From Flaviflexus massiliensis (GTDB lineage Bacteria > Actinomycetota > Actinomycetes > Actinomycetales > Actinomycetaceae): 64,000 nucleotides of DNA. Position 1 is the stretch's first letter. Each line of letters begins with the position of its first letter. This document shows, in pieces, positions 62,736 to 64,000 of this stretch. Where the stretch lies: contig NZ_LN831057.1 of assembly GCF_001375495.1 (NCBI RefSeq), positions 372,001 to 436,000 of the forward strand. The letters run 5' to 3'. Made by a program: the position numbers and the translations under genes. The notes under the pieces were generated by a model, which ran no database searches, had not been told where the DNA came from, and saw only the letters and a program-made list of their open reading frames with translations.

Positions 62736-63590
62736 GTGATTGAATCTGGGATCATTCTTGTTGGCACCGACGGCTCGCACCGTGCACGCTATGCAGTGCT
62801 CGAAGCTGCCCGCATTGCACAACTGTCCGGATCCCCTCTGAGGGTTCTCAGTGCCTACTCGCCCCTGTTCGCGATCATGGCCTACGATCCGGAGCCCCCG
62901 AAAGAAGAGATCGACCGCATCGAGACTCTGCTGGAAGATTCCCGCAAGCTCATCCGCTCCACCTATCCCGACGTCACGGTCGAGACCTCGTGGGTGCTGG
63001 GTGAACCGGCCAACGCACTCATTGACGCATCGCGCGATGCTCGACTCCTCGTCGTGGGAGCACGCGGTCAGGGTGCGGTCCATCGGATGCTAGTCGGATC
63101 CGTGGCCACGAAAGTTGCGACCCGCGCCGCCTGCCCCACGTTTGTTGTGCGCGATGGTGACTACGACCGGGAAGGACCCATCACGGTTGGGCTAGGGCCG
63201 GAAGAAACCTCCATTGGGGCCCTTGAGATTGGCTTCCGTCTCGCACGCGCCGAAGGCGCGACCGTCCATGCGCTCCGCGCTCACCAGCACAGCGCGGCAG
63301 GTGTCACGAACATTCCCGAGGGACACCGCCGGGACTGGATGGAGGGGGAGATCCAGAAGTCCGTTGACCTATCGAGGGGATGCTTCGATCAGGTGCAGGC
63401 AAAATATCCCGACGTGACTGGGGAATTCGTCCACCTCCAGGCGCACGCAACAGACAGCCTGATCGACGCGGCCGCGAGCAGCAGGCTCCTGGTAGTCGCC
63501 CCGAATGGGACGTCGATGACTAAGCGCGCACTGGGCTCGGTCGCCCTCGCAGTCCTCCACCACGCACCCGCCGTGCTTATTGCCCGATAA
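62736..63590 (+). CDS. Tandem universal stress protein (UspA domains)
   Basis: About 284 residues with two Usp domains. Domain 1 (about 1-140) keeps the ATP-binding motif G-x2-G-x9-G-S in VVGARGQGAVHRMLVGSVAT and opens with IILVGTDGSHRARYAV. Domain 2 (about 148-284) opens with ITVGLGPEETS and has APNGTSMTKRALGSVA, where the ATP loop is degenerate. GTG 62736 is chosen because TAAAAT (62723-62728) would be a -10 element 7 nt before it; ATG 62727 and TTG 62730 lie inside or next to that hexamer. Such proteins support dormancy and hypoxia survival in actinobacteria. Confidence 0.88.
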   Translation: MIESGIILVGTDGSHRARYAVLEAARIAQLSGSPLRVLSAYSPLFAIMAYDPEPPKEEIDRIETLLEDSRKLIRSTYPDVTVETSWVLGEPANALIDASRDARLLVVGARGQGAVHRMLVGSVATKVATRAACPTFVVRDGDYDREGPITVGLGPEETSIGALEIGFRLARAEGATVHALRAHQHSAAGVTNIPEGHRRDWMEGEIQKSVDLSRGCFDQVQAKYPDVTGEFVHLQAHATDSLIDAAASSRLLVVAPNGTSMTKRALGSVALAVLHHAPAVLIAR

Positions 63591-63707
63591 CACCAACCAT
63601 CGGAGTCTGTGTCGCATGCCGGTCGTGTCACTGGTCTCGCTCGAGTCACTGACCGCGATAGTGGCACGGGAATCTGGACGGGAATGTCGCACGAGTGCCC
63701 GATTTCG

Positions 63708-63713
63708 TAGACT
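63708..63713 (+). promoter_or_regulatory. Putative -10 hexamer of a leaderless hisC transcript
   Basis: TAGACT ends 6 nt before GTG 63720; no Shine-Dalgarno is present. Confidence 0.45.
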
Positions 63714-63719
63714 TGGCTT

Positions 63720-64000
63720 GTGACCATTCCATATCGCCCCGCCCTTACCGGCCTCGAACCCTACGGTGCGCCCCAGCTGGATGTTCCCGTTGCTCTCAAC
63801 GTGAACGAAAACCCGTACGCACCTAGTCCCGCACTGATCGCAGACATCGCCAAAGCGGTGTCGGAGGCGGCCGCCACCCTCAACCGCTACCCCGACCGTG
63901 AATTCATGGGCTTGCGGGAGGACTTGGCGGACTACCTGGCAGTTGAATCAGGTGTAAGACTGAGTCCGGAACAGGTGTGGGCCGCTAATGGTTCGAACGA
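63720..64000 (+). CDS. hisC: Histidinol-phosphate aminotransferase (5' part, continues past window)
   Basis: GTG 63720 opens a frame running off the right edge; 93 codons are visible. The product begins [24 protein letters not shown], then [16 protein letters not shown] and [20 protein letters not shown], ending near VWAANGSNE. The NENPY and RYPD motifs are those of HisC, a PLP enzyme. The catalytic Lys lies outside the window. It continues the hisD-hisC order, interrupted here by three genes. Confidence 0.93.
   Translation, partial: MTIPYRPALTGLEPYGAPQLDVPVALNVNENPYAPSPALIADIAKAVSEAAATLNRYPDREFMGLREDLADYLAVESGVRLSPEQVWAANGSN

Overview
The window comes from a high-GC Gram-positive actinobacterium, most like the Actinomycetaceae or a relative. 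The reasons are GTG/TTG-rich starts, many leaderless-looking promoters, an LPVTG sortase-anchored protein with a HtaA haem domain, LppP/LprE and DUF3097 family proteins, an HrcA/CIRCE/DnaJ2 unit, and actinobacterial gene order around leuS, holA-rpsT-lepA, hrcA-era, recO-uppS and hisD-hisC. It is ordinary chromosome. I see no rRNA, tRNA, insertion sequence, prophage or CRISPR array.

Layout. 1-7.1 kb: iron/haem locus. A sortase-anchored HtaA protein and a HmuT-like lipoprotein (cut by the window edge) run left. A CydDC-like heterodimeric ABC transporter runs right. A near-perfect DtxR/IdeR iron box lies between them. 7.1-12.3 kb: two FluC fluoride channel subunits (one apparently starting at CTG), an LppP/LprE lipoprotein, a degenerate ADP-ribosylglycohydrolase and a conserved lipoprotein of unknown function. 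12.4-24.9 kb: NDH-2, tRNA hydroxylase TrhO, a DtxR-family regulator with manganese-type ligands, DeoD, a MetE-like enzyme, small membrane proteins, a HAD phosphatase, a frameshifted Xi-class GST, VKOR and a HIT protein. 25-42.7 kb: leuS, galM, a HerA-like ATPase, comEA-comEC, holA, rpsT, an orphan PemK-like protein, lepA (with an overlapping 25-codon ORF), MOSC, trmB and hemW. 43-55.9 kb: a KstD-like flavoenzyme, DUF3097, then the tightly coupled hrcA-dnaJ-rsmE-phoH-ybeY-corC-era run, a membrane hydrolase and a PP2C/FHA pair. 56-64 kb: leuA with a leader peptide and attenuator-like RNA, recO, uppS, hisD, three poorly known or stress genes, and the start of hisC.

Most notable signals: (1) the iron-boxed haem locus sharing its promoter region with a CydDC-like transporter; (2) the leuA leader, where three consecutive Leu codons are perfectly complementary to the leuA ribosome-binding region and a second pairing could form a pseudoknot; (3) an ADP-ribosylglycohydrolase that has lost both metal-binding motifs; (4) a single-base frameshift in the GST gene; (5) a micro-ORF overlapping lepA by ATGA; (6) a recurrent -10 hexamer 6-7 nt before start codons, implying leaderless mRNAs.
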